This document shows, in pieces, positions 1-5,865 of a stretch of DNA of 7,479 nt. Source of the DNA: Megasphaera sp. UBA5897. GTDB lineage: Bacteria; Bacillota; Negativicutes; Veillonellales; Megasphaeraceae. The first letter of the stretch is position 1; every line of letters starts with the position of its first letter. The position numbers and the translations under genes were made by a program. The notes below the pieces were generated by a model. It was not told the DNA's origin. It did no database searches and saw nothing but the letters and a program-made list of their open reading frames with translations. The stretch covers positions 1 to 7,479 of the forward strand of contig DJEN01000110.1 of assembly GCA_002431345.1 (NCBI GenBank), given 5' to 3'.

Positions 1-136
1 GCGAATGACTAATAATGAGTGATTAGTAGTTAGTGCATTGCAGTTTGAGTTATGTAAAATGAATCGTGAACATCTTTGAAATGAAGAAATAAATAGGTAT
101 CATTGTAAATTATGCACTTAATTTGGTAATATAAAG
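1..136. other. intergenic, no gene seen
   Basis: AT-rich stretch left of the response-regulator operon. I see no plausible coding frame, no Shine-Dalgarno site and no RNA-like fold. Positions about 9-40 show an imperfect 7-base periodicity (AGTGATT, AGTAGTT, AGTGCAT) and a short dyad, ACTAAT/ATTAGT. A TTGTAA (103-108) and TAATAT (127-132) pair with an 18-base spacer resembles a plus-strand promoter, but it would fire straight into the hairpin at 137-179, so I do not call it. Confidence 0.5.
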
Positions 137-187
137 AGGCAGTGACAAAATGACTTTTTTAGTCCATTTGTCACTGCCTTATTTTTG
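131..187. terminator. hairpin terminator at the end of the sensor operon
   Basis: Arms 137-155 and 161-179 pair as 13 bp (AGGCAGTGACAAA) plus 4 bp (GACT), separated by a two-base mismatch, with a 5-base T loop. The hairpin begins 10 bases beyond the TAA stop of the response regulator, where a terminator of the minus-strand operon is expected. The run after the stem is CTTTATATT on the minus strand and TTATTTTTG on the plus strand. The better T-run is therefore on the plus strand, and the element is probably bidirectional, perhaps also serving a convergent gene left of the window. Confidence 0.7.
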
Positions 188-189
188 TG

Positions 190-825
190 TTAGCCGAGTA
201 CATGATGCTTGAGTGCGTAGTCTACCAACTCTGATTTGGAAGTACAGTGTAGTTTTTGCATGAGTCTGCTTTTGTAGGTAGAAACAGTTTTGATGGATAA
301 ATGCAGTTCTTCAGCGATAGATGATTGCGAATAGCCGTGTACTAAATAGCGGAGCACTTCTTGTTCCCGCGCAGACAAAGAAATCGTTTCGGGCGTATGG
401 GATATAAAGCTGTCGAGCAGTGCATGCGTGTTTTGTTCGCTGAGATACCGTTTTCCCTGCATGACTGTATGCAAGGCGCGAAACAGTTCGGCATCGAGTG
501 TATCTTTGCACAAATAGCCGTCTGCCCCTTGCGTCATGACTTCTTTTATATATTGCTGTTCGCTGTACATGGTTAGTACTAAAATTTTTACGGGGATACG
601 GCGGCGTTTGATTTCGCGCAGACATTCAAGACCGTTCATGACAGGCATGGACAAGTCAAGAAGAATGACATCAGTAGGAACAGCAGTGAGTTTTTCCAAT
701 GCTTCCTGACCATTGGACGCTTCAGCAACCACTTGAAAATCGTCCTGCGTAGCGAGCAGGAGTTTTAAACCTGTCCGCAGAATATGATGGTCATCAGCGA
801 GTAATATTTTAATGGGTAGAGACAT
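190..825 (-). CDS. NarL/UhpA-class response regulator
   Basis: Two-component response regulator of 211 residues, the usual length for the NarL/FixJ family. The receiver domain (about residues 5-122) has the acidic pair D11/D12, the phospho-acceptor D57 in LLDLSMPVMNG, the switch residue T85 and the conserved K107. A LuxR-type helix-turn-helix fills residues 148-205 (LSAREQEVL, then the recognition helix around IKTVSTYKSRLMQKL). It should be a cytoplasmic DNA-binding activator phosphorylated by the kinase encoded just upstream, whose gene it overlaps by 17 bp. The ATG at 823-825 is fixed by a strong AAGGAGGT (833-840) eight bases upstream, lying inside the kinase gene. The likely target is the transporter promoter near 4783-4811, and possibly its own operon. 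The same class includes UhpA, which activates uhpT. Orthology to UhpA is inference. The family and phosphorylation site are clear. Confidence 0.93.
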   Translation of the reverse strand: MSLPIKILLADDHHILRTGLKLLLATQDDFQVVAEASNGQEALEKLTAVPTDVILLDLSMPVMNGLECLREIKRRRIPVKILVLTMYSEQQYIKEVMTQGADGYLCKDTLDAELFRALHTVMQGKRYLSEQNTHALLDSFISHTPETISLSAREQEVLRYLVHGYSQSSIAEELHLSIKTVSTYKSRLMQKLHCTSKSELVDYALKHHVLG

Positions 826-2260
826 GAGAAGTACCTCCTTGAGCAGGCATGTCCTTTTCTAAAGGCAGTGTAATGCAAATAGCTGTACCGGCAGCAGGCT
901 GGCTGTGGATGCAGAATGTGCCGTTGAGTAATTCTGTTCGTTCGCGCATACTGACTAAGCCAAGATGATTATCCAAACGGGCTTGTTTGGCCGTATCTTC
1001 ACTAAAGCCAATGCCATTGTCCGTAATGGACATCCTAAGCTGCGCAGGCGTAATTTGCAGGGAAATAGCGACAGTTGTAGCTTGGGAATGACGTATAATA
1101 TTGGTCAGGGCTTCCTGCATGAGACGATAGCAAAGAAGCGCAATCGGATGGGAAATGGCAGCAAAATCTCCATCATGCGCATACGTGATTTGGATTTGCG
1201 GATGCGCTATGCGAAATGAATCCAAATACTTTTCCATTGCGACAATGAGGCCTAAATCATCCAGCAGCGGCGGATGCAGATTGACAGCTAAATGACGCAG
1301 CCCTTCCAGCGTATCTTTGGTTAAGTCGCGCACGCCGCCGACCAGTTCTTTGACAGAAGCATCTGTCGTCCTGTCCATAATGATGCGCAGGTATGAGAGA
1401 ATAGCGACCATGGATTGACTCGTTTCATCGTGCAGTTCCCGGGAAATCCGCCGTCGTTCGTCTTCGCGAGCTGTAAAGAGCTGCTGAATAAGCCACATGC
1501 GCAGTTTTTCTTTTTCCTGCAGGGCGGCGACAAGACGCAGGTTTTCTTTGTCTTTGACAGACAGACGGTTGACCATAATGTTGAACGCTTTGGCCAGACG
1601 GCCTACATCATCAGACGTAGAAACAGGGACTGTAACTTGATAGTTGCCGCGGCCAATTTGCCGAACGGCGGCAGCCATTGTCTGTATGGGCTTGAGAAAC
1701 GCATTGGCATAGCGCGTGGCAAGCCAGGAGGCGAGCAGGCAAATGAACAGAATCAAGGTTATCATTTCGAGAAAACGCTTGCGCATGAGCTGCACCATTG
1801 GTTTTTCTGTTAGGCCAATGCGAAAATAGCCGACTAAACCGTCATCAATAGGACAGAGAATTTCACGGATATATCCTTCATTACTGTTATACGTAATGAC
1901 ATCTGCAGACTGTGAGGCTTGCGGCGTACGGACGAGAGGAAGGCCTTGAGGGATGCCGTCTGTAAATGTGCTGGTCAATATTTCGCCGTTGGGACGGGAC
2001 ACAATAATATACTGGATTTGATCATTCAGCGTTTTTGTTTGGATAAGTTGTTCAGTAATTTTAAATGTATCATCGAGCAAAATGGCGCTGCTGATGACTG
2101 TGCTCATAGACTGACTGATTTCCCGTCCTGATTTATCCAGTTCATGCTCCATCTCTGTGCTCGTCGTATACAAGAGTATCATACTGATAAGCAGACCGCA
2201 GATAAAAATAGTTCCGACAATGAGAGCGTTAAATTTTACGTATAAACTATAGTTTCTCAT
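809..2260 (-). CDS. membrane sensor histidine kinase, NarX/UhpB class (HisKA_3)
   Basis: Sensor kinase of 483 residues. Order of parts: transmembrane helix 11-31; extracytoplasmic domain 32-164 with a Cache-like stretch (YIIVSRPNGEILTSTF, 84-99); transmembrane helix 165-181; HAMP-like linker about 182-236; coiled region to about 262; HisKA_3 dimerisation domain with phospho-acceptor H277 in RRRISRELHDETSQ; and a HATPase_c domain with N-box EALTNIIRH (N386), DNGIGF (414-419) and GLVSMRER (434-441). D278 and Q282 form the DxxxQ motif that in NarX-type kinases supports phosphatase activity, so it can probably switch its partner both on and off. E. coli UhpB has a many-helix membrane domain; this protein instead has a two-helix topology with an external domain that a binding protein could contact. 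The start ATG is one base after the lipoprotein stop (TAA-A-ATG), with GGAG inside the end of that gene, suggesting translational coupling. The last ~15 residues overlap the regulator's start region. Confidence 0.93.
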   Translation of the reverse strand: MRNYSLYVKFNALIVGTIFICGLLISMILLYTTSTEMEHELDKSGREISQSMSTVISSAILLDDTFKITEQLIQTKTLNDQIQYIIVSRPNGEILTSTFTDGIPQGLPLVRTPQASQSADVITYNSNEGYIREILCPIDDGLVGYFRIGLTEKPMVQLMRKRFLEMITLILFICLLASWLATRYANAFLKPIQTMAAAVRQIGRGNYQVTVPVSTSDDVGRLAKAFNIMVNRLSVKDKENLRLVAALQEKEKLRMWLIQQLFTAREDERRRISRELHDETSQSMVAILSYLRIIMDRTTDASVKELVGGVRDLTKDTLEGLRHLAVNLHPPLLDDLGLIVAMEKYLDSFRIAHPQIQITYAHDGDFAAISHPIALLCYRLMQEALTNIIRHSQATTVAISLQITPAQLRMSITDNGIGFSEDTAKQARLDNHLGLVSMRERTELLNGTFCIHSQPAAGTAICITLPLEKDMPAQGGTSHVSTH

Positions 2261-2261
2261 T

Positions 2262-3197
2262 TTACTCTCCTGTCAAATGGGTACGAAGATTGTATTTTTG
2301 CTGCAGTTTGGCATACAGTTCCGGCTGGGGCTCAACAAACTTGTTGATGAGTACCCGTTCCAGTGCATCATGTAGCGATGGCTGCTGATCCATCGTGTAA
2401 AATATGCGGCGCAGCTGTGCTTTTTCTGTTTCCGGCAAATCGCTGCGCATGACGACGGGGCCTGTTGGCGCTTGAGGCAGGATGGCGAAAATACGCGTTT
2501 TTTGGCAGAGCTGCGGATTGGTTTTCATGACAAAATCGTAAATTTGACTGTCAATGCTGGCACCATCTGCTAAATGGTTGGCAACTGCCCAAATGGATTT
2601 GTCGTGATTGTACGTATAAAACGAATGCTTGAAATACGTTTCAGCTGTCAGTCCTCGGTCCAACAGCAAAAAGTCAACGGCCTGCCGGCCGGAATAGCTG
2701 AGCGGATCTGTAAAGGCAAATACGCGGCCTTGCAGCTGGCTGAAATCGGTAATCTCACTGTCAGCGGCAGTAATCAAATACGTTTGATATAAAATAGAAC
2801 CATTGGTCTGTATCATTGCCAGCAGTTCAATCGGCGTTTGGCCGCGGTAAGCAGCATAGGCGCCTGTTGAAAAGAAAGCAAGATCGGCGTCGCCGTCAGC
2901 CATCAGCTTGTTTAATTCCGCATACGTGCGGCGTTGCAGAAGAACTGCCGGACGCTGTTGTTCTTGGGAAATATAATTGACAAGCAGCTGATATGCCTGG
3001 CGTGTTTCCTTGGGGGAAATGACGGACGCAAAAGCAATGCGCAGCGGTTTTTCTGTCGTATTTTCTGTTGGAATGGTTTGATTTTGGCTTTTTTCAAAAT
3101 CAATGTAGCCCTGCGGCCGGTCACAACCGCTGCAGAGCATACAAAGGCCCGCGCTCAGCAGTGCAGCAGCACGCAGCATTGTTCGTTTCCATTTCAT
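2262..3197 (-). CDS. PhnD-like substrate-binding lipoprotein, probable ligand sensor
   Basis: Extracytoplasmic binding protein of 311 residues. It has a basic, hydrophobic signal peptide (MKWKRTMLRAAALLSAGL) followed by MLCSGC, giving lipidated C25; the Cys at the -3 position is atypical for a lipobox but tolerable. The mature protein carries hallmarks of the phosphate/phosphonate-binding PhnD family: DLAFFSTGAYA (105-115), the ligand-loop type GRVFAFTDPLSYSGR (157-171), and HDKSIWAVANHLADGASIDS (198-217). No permease or ATPase gene is nearby. Instead the gene is fused tightly to a histidine kinase and follows an organophosphate transporter. As with HptA (S. aureus) and PgtC (Salmonella), I infer that it reports a phosphorylated ligand to the kinase rather than feeding an ABC importer. 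The ATG at 3195-3197 has GGAAGGAG eight bases upstream. The ligand cannot be named from sequence. Confidence 0.9.
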   Translation of the reverse strand: MKWKRTMLRAAALLSAGLCMLCSGCDRPQGYIDFEKSQNQTIPTENTTEKPLRIAFASVISPKETRQAYQLLVNYISQEQQRPAVLLQRRTYAELNKLMADGDADLAFFSTGAYAAYRGQTPIELLAMIQTNGSILYQTYLITAADSEITDFSQLQGRVFAFTDPLSYSGRQAVDFLLLDRGLTAETYFKHSFYTYNHDKSIWAVANHLADGASIDSQIYDFVMKTNPQLCQKTRIFAILPQAPTGPVVMRSDLPETEKAQLRRIFYTMDQQPSLHDALERVLINKFVEPQPELYAKLQQKYNLRTHLTGE

Positions 3198-3235
3198 CAG
3201 CCGTGCTCCTTCCTGTATCGACTAGTACATAATGT

Positions 3236-3264
3236 ATCATAGCATGAAACGCCGGCAATAGGAA
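3236..3264 (-). promoter_or_regulatory. candidate promoter of the sensor operon
   Basis: On the minus strand a TATGAT -10 (3241-3236) has a poor TTCCTA -35 (3264-3259) at a 17-base spacing, about 40 bases upstream of the lipoprotein start. The weak -35 would suit activator control or low basal expression. An imperfect dyad (ACGCCGG 3249-3255 / CCGGCGT 3276-3282, 20-base spacer) overlaps and extends upstream of it. The -10 call is moderate; transcription start would be near 3229. Confidence 0.4.
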
Positions 3265-3281
3265 TAGAAGATATACCGGCG

Positions 3282-3332
3282 TATAAAACATGCTTCTGCA
3301 TGTTGCCGCAGCAATCATACAGAAGCATGTTT
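3282..3332 (-). terminator. transporter terminator with overlapping dyads
   Basis: A perfect 13-bp stem, AAACATGCTTCTG (3286-3298) with CAGAAGCATGTTT (3320-3332), continues inward as ATG-TTGC (3300-3306) with GCAA-(bulged T)-CAT (3311-3318), around a CGCA loop. On the minus strand it is followed by TTTTATAC, giving a plausible intrinsic terminator about 65 bases past the transporter stop. Nested in it is a second perfect dyad, AACATGC-TTCT-GCATGTT (3287-3304), which forms an alternative, shorter terminator stem with the same T tail. It separates transcription of the transporter from the sensor operon, at least partly. Confidence 0.7.
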
Positions 3333-3341
3333 GGGTGGACA

Positions 3342-3364
3342 AGAGCCGGATACAGCTCTCATCT
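3342..3364 (-). other. small hairpin in the transporter 3' untranslated region
   Basis: AGAGC (3342-3346) pairs with GCTCT (3355-3359) around an 8-base loop, and flanking GACA/TGTC can extend the helix across an asymmetric bulge. It lies between the transporter stop and the main terminator hairpin and has no T-run of its own. It may be a 3'-end stabiliser or only a chance fold. Confidence 0.25.
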
Positions 3365-3396
3365 GTCATATGTATATGTAAAAGAGAGAAAACAAA

Positions 3397-4746
3397 TTAA
3401 TCTTCCTTCGGTTTTGCGTTCCAAACGAGAAGAGCCAATAACGTGGAGACGACGGCTGCGCCGACCCAGAATTCTGTAGCATAGCCAAAATCGTAAACTT
3501 TTTCGCCGCCGACTACGGTAATGGTCATCAATTTACCTGTAATAAATTCCTGAATAGCGGCGCCGGCATAGCTGAGCAGGCCAATCATGCCCATAGCAGC
3601 ACCGGTAACGCGTTTTGGAACAATGTCGACAGCCATTAAGCCGCCCATGTAGCAAACCAATGCCCCCATCGTAAAGCCGTAGAAGGTCATGCAGAACATA
3701 TCCATCGTAAAGGACTGAGGAGCCCAGACCAAACCGGCAATAGACATGGAGTATAAAATGCCGTAGATGAGTGCCGGAGCATTTCGCTTATGATTAAAGA
3801 ATTTATCTGAAATCAAGCCGCAGAGGAGAGCCCCAAAAATACCAGCGACCTGCATGTAAGCCATGACGCCGGCAGCCCCCATGATGTCATAGCCTTTTTG
3901 TGAAGTCAAATAGACGACGCCCCAGCTTTCAACAGCATAGCGGGCAATGTATACGCAGAGGGAAGATAAGCCGAGAATCCAGACAGCCGGATTTTTGACA
4001 ACGGCGTTCCACTGCATGGAGCCGACAGACTTGTTCTTTTCAGCATCGATTTGTTCCTGCGTTTTTTCGCCATAGTATACAGCACCGTTTGGCAGACCTT
4101 GTGTTTCCGGACGGTCACTCATACCGAAATAAATGAAGGCTGTGCCGACGAGGGAAATAATCCCGGCAGAGATAAAGCCCATGGACCAGTTATACGCCGA
4201 AACGATAGCTGCAATGGCAAAATAGGCAAACGATGAACCTAAGTTGTGGCTCGTAAACCAAACACCGTATAAGGTGCCGCGCTGTTTATTGCTGAACCAT
4301 TGATTGAGTGAGACGATGGAAGGACCAGCACCGTATGACTGGAACCAGCCATTGAGCCCCCATAAGACAGCCAGCGGAATAAAAGAATTGACCAAGCCCA
4401 TGCCAACCATTGTAAGAGATGAAATGAAAAGACCGAATGAGAAGAACCGTTTATTATTCATGCGGTCGGCAAGGAAACTGTTGGTAAATTTACCGAGGCC
4501 ATACGTGACAAAGAAAATAGAACCAATAACCCCGATTTCTGTCGGCGTAACAATGCCGGATGCAAGAAGCGGCTTTTTGATGACGGAATAACTTTGACGA
4601 ATAATGTAATAAAATGCGTAGCCAATCGTAATCGAAGCAAACACGCGCCAGCGCATGCTGTTGAATTTTTTCTTGACGGCAGCTGCATCAGCGATTTGAG
4701 GCACATCGGGGCCCGTTTTGAAAAATTGGAACAATAAGTTTAACAT
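3397..4746 (-). CDS. MFS organophosphate:phosphate antiporter (OPA family, UhpT/GlpT/PgtP-like)
   Basis: Inner-membrane transporter of 449 residues, normal length for the OPA family, with about twelve predicted helices (roughly 34-52, 69-91, 100-118, 122-145, 160-185, 189-209, 254-283, 290-313, 323-343, 349-372, 380-405, 424-443) and a hydrophilic central loop at 210-250. Family marks: YYIIRQSYSV with R50, LADRMNNKRFF in the loop after helix 2, the stretch GWFQSYGAGPSIVSLNQWFS (133-152) running into RGTLYGVWFTSHNLG, and R269 in VYIARYAVESW. R50 and R269 match in context the two arginines that bind substrate phosphate in GlpT (R45 and R269) and UhpT. It probably exchanges a sugar phosphate, glycerol phosphate or phosphoglycerate for inorganic phosphate. 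Substrate choice is not readable here. UhpC-type receptors share the fold, but this gene lies apart from the sensor operon and a lipoprotein is available as sensor, so transport is favoured. ATG at 4744-4746, with AAAGGAG (4756-4762) nine bases upstream. Confidence 0.93.
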   Translation of the reverse strand: MLNLLFQFFKTGPDVPQIADAAAVKKKFNSMRWRVFASITIGYAFYYIIRQSYSVIKKPLLASGIVTPTEIGVIGSIFFVTYGLGKFTNSFLADRMNNKRFFSFGLFISSLTMVGMGLVNSFIPLAVLWGLNGWFQSYGAGPSIVSLNQWFSNKQRGTLYGVWFTSHNLGSSFAYFAIAAIVSAYNWSMGFISAGIISLVGTAFIYFGMSDRPETQGLPNGAVYYGEKTQEQIDAEKNKSVGSMQWNAVVKNPAVWILGLSSLCVYIARYAVESWGVVYLTSQKGYDIMGAAGVMAYMQVAGIFGALLCGLISDKFFNHKRNAPALIYGILYSMSIAGLVWAPQSFTMDMFCMTFYGFTMGALVCYMGGLMAVDIVPKRVTGAAMGMIGLLSYAGAAIQEFITGKLMTITVVGGEKVYDFGYATEFWVGAAVVSTLLALLVWNAKPKED

Positions 4747-4782
4747 AATACAAAACTCCTTTCGTTTTTTCTTACTGCGTTT

Positions 4783-4817
4783 AGTATAGTAAATAAAAAA
4801 TAACAGCGGTAGCGGAA
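4783..4817 (-). promoter_or_regulatory. transporter promoter, probably activator-dependent
   Basis: On the minus strand a good TATACT -10 (4788-4783) stands 37 bases before the start codon. At a 16-18 base spacing there is no acceptable -35: the stretch reads TCCGCTACCGCT, a direct repeat of CCGCT (about 4806-4816), in an otherwise A/T-rich region. A sharp -10 with a missing -35 is typical of promoters that need a bound activator, here most simply the NarL-class regulator encoded downstream. Transcription would start near 4776. Confidence 0.45.
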
Positions 4818-4854
4818 AAAATCTGATTTTTTTGTAGGAATTTTTCTGACAAAA

Positions 4855-4869
4855 GCATATTTGCTATGC
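4855..4869. promoter_or_regulatory. dyad upstream of the transporter promoter
   Basis: GCATA-N5-TATGC is a perfect 5-bp dyad centred at 4862, about 86 bases upstream of the proposed transporter start. That distance suits a response-regulator site. Alternatively, since it lies 67 bases past the XRE stop and is followed on the minus strand by TTTTG, it may act as a weak terminator for that gene. No stronger terminator is visible between the two genes, so read-through from the XRE gene into the transporter is possible. Confidence 0.3.
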
Positions 4870-4935
4870 GTTTAATGCAATATAAATACTCAAACAATGT
4901 GCTTTTTGTATAGTTAAACCTAATATTCCGTATAC

Positions 4936-5652
4936 CTAGCCAATAATAGAAAACATATTGTACAGCTTCAGCAGGCGAATATCTTCTTTGGAAACACGAA
5001 GTTGGCGGATAAAAGACTCCGTTTCTTGCTGGGGCTTTTTGGCTAGAAGAACTTTGGCTGCAATAGGCATCAGCGGTCTTGTAGAAATACCAAAGGCCAA
5101 TCCCCATTTGGCAGGTGCATCTAAAAAAGAAGCGAGAATATTAATTGAATATTGTTCCATAGGTGTGTTGCAGTTTTGGAAGGTCAGATTGGTTAGGGCA
5201 TCATAATGCTTCATCGTACCCGTATAGATGTTTTCACAGATTTGATATGTCTTTAGGTTCGGCACATTCATAAACATCTCTGTTTTATAACTTTGCCCGT
5301 CTGCGTGAATGTCATGCAGCACATTGATGACACTGCGCATGACAGAATTATTGCGCCCGTCAAATAAATACATATAAAAGCGGGTTTGATTTTTGAAAAA
5401 GTTTGGGACACTTGCAGGTATCGGAAGGGGGGTAGGAGCTGCATGATGATACAGTAGTTGGTCAACACTGACAGCGAGTACAGCAGCGATCTCATATAAT
5501 GTGGCAACGTCCATGGTGATTTGTCCTGTTTCATATTTGGATACAGTAGCTTTGCTTTTACAAATCGCATTGGCAAGTTCTTGAATCGTAAGTCCCTTTT
5601 GTTTGCGAAGCCATTTTATTTTCAAGCCGATTTCTTTGGCTATAGTAAGCAT
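4936..5652 (-). CDS. XRE-family transcriptional regulator with uncharacterised C-terminal domain
   Basis: Predicted cytoplasmic DNA-binding protein of 238 residues. Residues about 4-66 are a Cro/C1-type helix-turn-helix (IGLKIKWLRKQKGLTIQELA, recognition segment KSKATVSKYETGQ, then LYEIAAVLAVSVDQLL). After a proline-rich linker (PTPLPIPASVP, about 74-84) comes a ~150-residue domain with FYMYLFDGRNNSVMRSVINVL that I cannot assign; no LexA-type serine/lysine protease or cupin pattern is visible. It may sense a small molecule. The start chosen is ATG 5650-5652, because AGGTGA sits six bases before it. A GTG three codons upstream (5659-5661) overlaps that site and has no ribosome site of its own. 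The gene is divergent from the lyase across 213 bp, the usual arrangement for a local regulator and its target. It lies upstream of the transporter on the same strand, so a role there is possible but less likely. Confidence 0.88.
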   Translation of the reverse strand: MLTIAKEIGLKIKWLRKQKGLTIQELANAICKSKATVSKYETGQITMDVATLYEIAAVLAVSVDQLLYHHAAPTPLPIPASVPNFFKNQTRFYMYLFDGRNNSVMRSVINVLHDIHADGQSYKTEMFMNVPNLKTYQICENIYTGTMKHYDALTNLTFQNCNTPMEQYSINILASFLDAPAKWGLAFGISTRPLMPIAAKVLLAKKPQQETESFIRQLRVSKEDIRLLKLYNMFSIIG

Positions 5653-5685
5653 GTAAGTCACCTGGTTTCTTAGAAATATGATGAT

Positions 5686-5702
5686 ATAGCAAAAACAGCT
5701 AT
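5686..5702. promoter_or_regulatory. candidate operator overlapping the XRE transcription start
   Basis: ATAGC-N7-GCTAT is a 5-bp dyad immediately downstream of the -10 box of the XRE promoter, around its expected start point (about 5699). Its position suits autorepression by the XRE protein. The arms are short, so the evidence is mainly location. Confidence 0.3.
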
Positions 5703-5705
5703 TTT

Positions 5706-5733
5706 CTTATAGTATACCCATATTTTTTGTCAA
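5706..5733 (-). promoter_or_regulatory. promoter of the XRE regulator
   Basis: Minus-strand TTGACA (5733-5728), a perfect -35, is spaced 16 bases from TATAAG (5711-5706). An overlapping TATACT lies only 11 bases from TTGACA and is less suitable as the -10. The predicted leader to the ATG at 5652 is about 46 bases. Confidence 0.65.
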
Positions 5734-5793
5734 AAGTCTATTTAAACGAAATAAAAGAAGAAAAATGTTTCATGTTAAGAAAATATTGCGTAG

Positions 5794-5822
5794 TTGACCC
5801 TGACAGGATAACTTGGTATGCT
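5794..5822 (+). promoter_or_regulatory. promoter of the MalY-like lyase
   Basis: TTGACC (5794-5799) and TATGCT (5817-5822) are separated by exactly 17 bases, and the -10 is preceded by TG at the extended -10 position (5814-5815). The expected start near 5829 leaves a leader of about 37 bases before the ATG at 5866. An ATG at 5818 lies inside the -10 box and so cannot be the lyase start if this promoter is right. Confidence 0.7.
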
Positions 5823-5865
5823 AACACTATCTTCATATCAACAAGTTCGTTTAGGGGGTCATACA

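Noticed and set aside
103..132. Promoter-like TTGTAA-18-TATA-rich box driving a small RNA
   Set aside because: The transcript would consist only of the terminator hairpin immediately downstream. The hexamer matches are weak in AT-rich DNA.
3244..3257. Possible catabolite-response (cre) box, TGAAACGCCGGCA
   Set aside because: It is one base short of the cre spacing and misaligns at the central CG. The GC-rich dyad it belongs to explains it as well.
3121..3369. 82-residue minus-strand open frame over the transporter-lipoprotein gap
   Set aside because: It overlaps the lipoprotein start, terminator and promoter, has no ribosome site, and its cysteine-rich composition looks like non-coding translation.
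4781..5107. 108-residue minus-strand open frame across the XRE 3' end
   Set aside because: It overlaps the well-supported XRE gene in another frame and extends into AT-rich regulatory DNA. It shows no domain and no ribosome site.
5653..5661. GTG start three codons upstream for the XRE gene
   Set aside because: The AGGTGA ribosome site overlaps this GTG and is correctly spaced for the ATG at 5650-5652 instead.
5818..5865. Upstream ATG extending the lyase by 16 residues
   Set aside because: The ATG lies inside the -10 hexamer of the predicted promoter and has no ribosome site. ATG 5866 has AGGGGG at good spacing and matches the family N-terminus.
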